Source of the DNA: Leptothermofonsia sichuanensis E412
Lineage (GTDB): Bacteria > Cyanobacteriota > Cyanobacteriia > Leptolyngbyales > Leptolyngbyaceae
DNA length: 64,000 nucleotides
Direction of reading: 5' to 3'
Assembly (NCBI RefSeq): GCF_019891175.1
Contig: NZ_CP072600.1
Span: 1,116,001-1,180,000, forward strand
A model generated the notes under the pieces. That model did not search any database. It saw nothing but the letters and a program-made list of their open reading frames with translations, and had not been told where the DNA came from. The translations under genes and the position numbers were made by a program. The stretch's first letter is position 1. Each line of letters opens with the position of its first letter. Positions 63,105 to 64,000 of this stretch are shown here, piece by piece.

Positions 63105-64000
63105 CTATCGTCGTGGTGGTTGAGGCTCCAGGATCTGGCGCACGCCTGGATCGGGTGTGTAATTGTAACCAAAGGTGGCGCGATCGCTGTCATCCAGAAT
63201 GCGCGGAGTCAGCACAACAATCACCTCTCGCCGCTCGTTGTTGCGCTCTGTCCGCCTAAACAGCGCGCCCAAAATTGGGATATCCCCCAGAATTGGGATT
63301 TTACGCACAGTCGCCCGGTCCGCATCCTGAATAATCCCCGCTGCAACCAGCGTTTGACCATCCCGCAGACGGATACGACCAGAGGCGAGCGATCGCTCCT
63401 GTAACAGCGTGATTACCTGAGAGGACGGTGGGCTACCACCAAAGCCAGGAATGTTGATGATAAAATTGCCAATGGGCGCAGACACGACCGGGTTCACTGC
63501 CAAAGTAATAAAGCCATTGTCATCAATCCGGTCAACCTCAACATTCAGCGTCACCCCAGCATTTGCCTTCTCTGTGGTGACTGTCACTGTTGCCGAATCT
63601 CCCGATCCAGTGGTTTCCACCTTAACGTTAGAGATAATTTCCTGGGTCAGTCTCACCGTTGCCTGTTGACCTTCCTGAACGACCAGGGTTGGGTCGGTCA
63701 GGATCTTGGCATTCCCCGAATCAATCTGAAGTTGCAACTGAGCAAAGAAATTACTGGCAAAGTTGTAACTCGGAATAGGGGGAACGGCCCCAAGCGGCGA
63801 AAGCCCAACCTGACTGCTATCAACAGTTCCCAACTGGGCTGGGGTGCGTGTCCCGAAATTGACGATGCCCAACCCCCCCTGGTTAATGGCGCGGTTTGCT
63901 CCCACCCCAAACGAGAAACTGAAACCAGCCCGTTCAATACTGTTGAGGTTGACATCAATCACTTTGACATTCATCGTCACCTGGCGACGACGGGCATCCA
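63105..64000 (-). CDS. pilQ: Type IV pilus secretin PilQ, C-terminal part (continues past the window)
   Basis: About 298 codons are visible up to the right edge; the start is outside. The segment has secretin features: RRRQVTMNVKVIDVNLNSIE, FFAQLQLQIDSGNAKILTDP (with TLVVQEGQQA), GVTLNVEVDRIDDNGFITLA, SGRIRLRDGQTLVAAGIIQD and KIPILGDIPILGALFR, then REVIVVLTPRIL near the end. These match the outer-membrane secretin of type IV pili, which forms the pore for the pilus in twitching motility and DNA uptake. A Pro/Arg-rich tail follows. Strong identification even though partial. Confidence 0.95.
   Translation of the reverse strand, partial: DARRRQVTMNVKVIDVNLNSIERAGFSFSFGVGANRAINQGGLGIVNFGTRTPAQLGTVDSSQVGLSPLGAVPPIPSYNFASNFFAQLQLQIDSGNAKILTDPTLVVQEGQQATVRLTQEIISNVKVETTGSGDSATVTVTTEKANAGVTLNVEVDRIDDNGFITLAVNPVVSAPIGNFIINIPGFGGSPPSSQVITLLQERSLASGRIRLRDGQTLVAAGIIQDADRATVRKIPILGDIPILGALFRRTERNNERREVIVVLTPRILDDSDRATFGYNYTPDPGVRQILEPQPPRR

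Overview
The window is chromosomal DNA from a phycoerythrin-containing, probably filamentous cyanobacterium of the Leptolyngbya/Pseudanabaena type. This rests on a complete cpeB-cpeA-cpeY-cpeZ cluster followed by a phycobilisome linker, on apcD, a PsbP-like lipoprotein, a delta-12 desaturase, cyanophycin synthetase and cyanophycinase, NTRC, several cyanobacteria-only DUF families (DUF3038, DUF4335, DUF1517, DUF2854, DUF2993), and the very frequent HIP1 palindrome GCGATCGC. I cannot name the species from sequence alone.

Layout. 1-4.2 kb: light harvesting (linker, cpeZ, cpeY, cpeA, cpeB, all minus strand). 4.4-13.8 kb: housekeeping and cyanobacterial conserved genes (membrane protein and lipoprotein pair, desA, a DUF6464-like protein, fmt, a DUF4335/DUF3038 pair, psbP-like). 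14.2-27.2 kb: maf, a Ser/Thr kinase, apcD, a probable 6S RNA, an acetyltransferase, a GT39-TPR glycosyltransferase, a 1087-residue hybrid histidine kinase with a broken PAS domain upstream, a Sua5/YrdC protein and a second histidine kinase. 27.6-42.0 kb: ispF, DUF1517, trmD, cphB, cphA, three small envelope-type proteins, a methyltransferase, NTRC and DUF2854. 42.3-51.6 kb: an exopolysaccharide module (Wzc-like kinase and an SLH-SLBB export protein), then two CPA2 antiporters. 51.8-59.5 kb: accessory island with a Tyr-rich peptide bearing a double-glycine leader, a membrane-anchored CARF protein, an RT-Cas1 fusion, Cas2, a CRISPR array with 23 spacers, and an IS110-family remnant at the array's distal end. 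59.6-64.0 kb: a GxxExxY protein behind tandem repeats, a remnant of a coupled gene pair, tRNA-Pro(CGG), a membrane protein with repeated helical segments, and the C-terminal part of pilQ.

The most interesting region is 52.8-58.5 kb. It holds a reverse-transcriptase-linked spacer acquisition module and a CARF protein with two predicted membrane helices, but no Cas10, Cmr/Csm or Cas6 gene anywhere in the window. The CARF protein may be a membrane effector of cyclic-oligoadenylate signalling, analogous to but not the same as the Cam1 type. The effector complex must be encoded elsewhere or be absent.

The second theme is an unusual density of small non-coding mobile elements. At least eight families (called A to I here; A to F recur within the window) sit in almost every intergenic gap. 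Several nested insertions have readable boundaries: an 81-bp A element with an 8-bp target duplication, and a 239-bp G element that splits a C element with a 4-bp duplication. Some elements touch genes: one F element supplies the C-terminal codons and stop of a methyltransferase, and one E element starts at the stop codon of the psbP-like gene.
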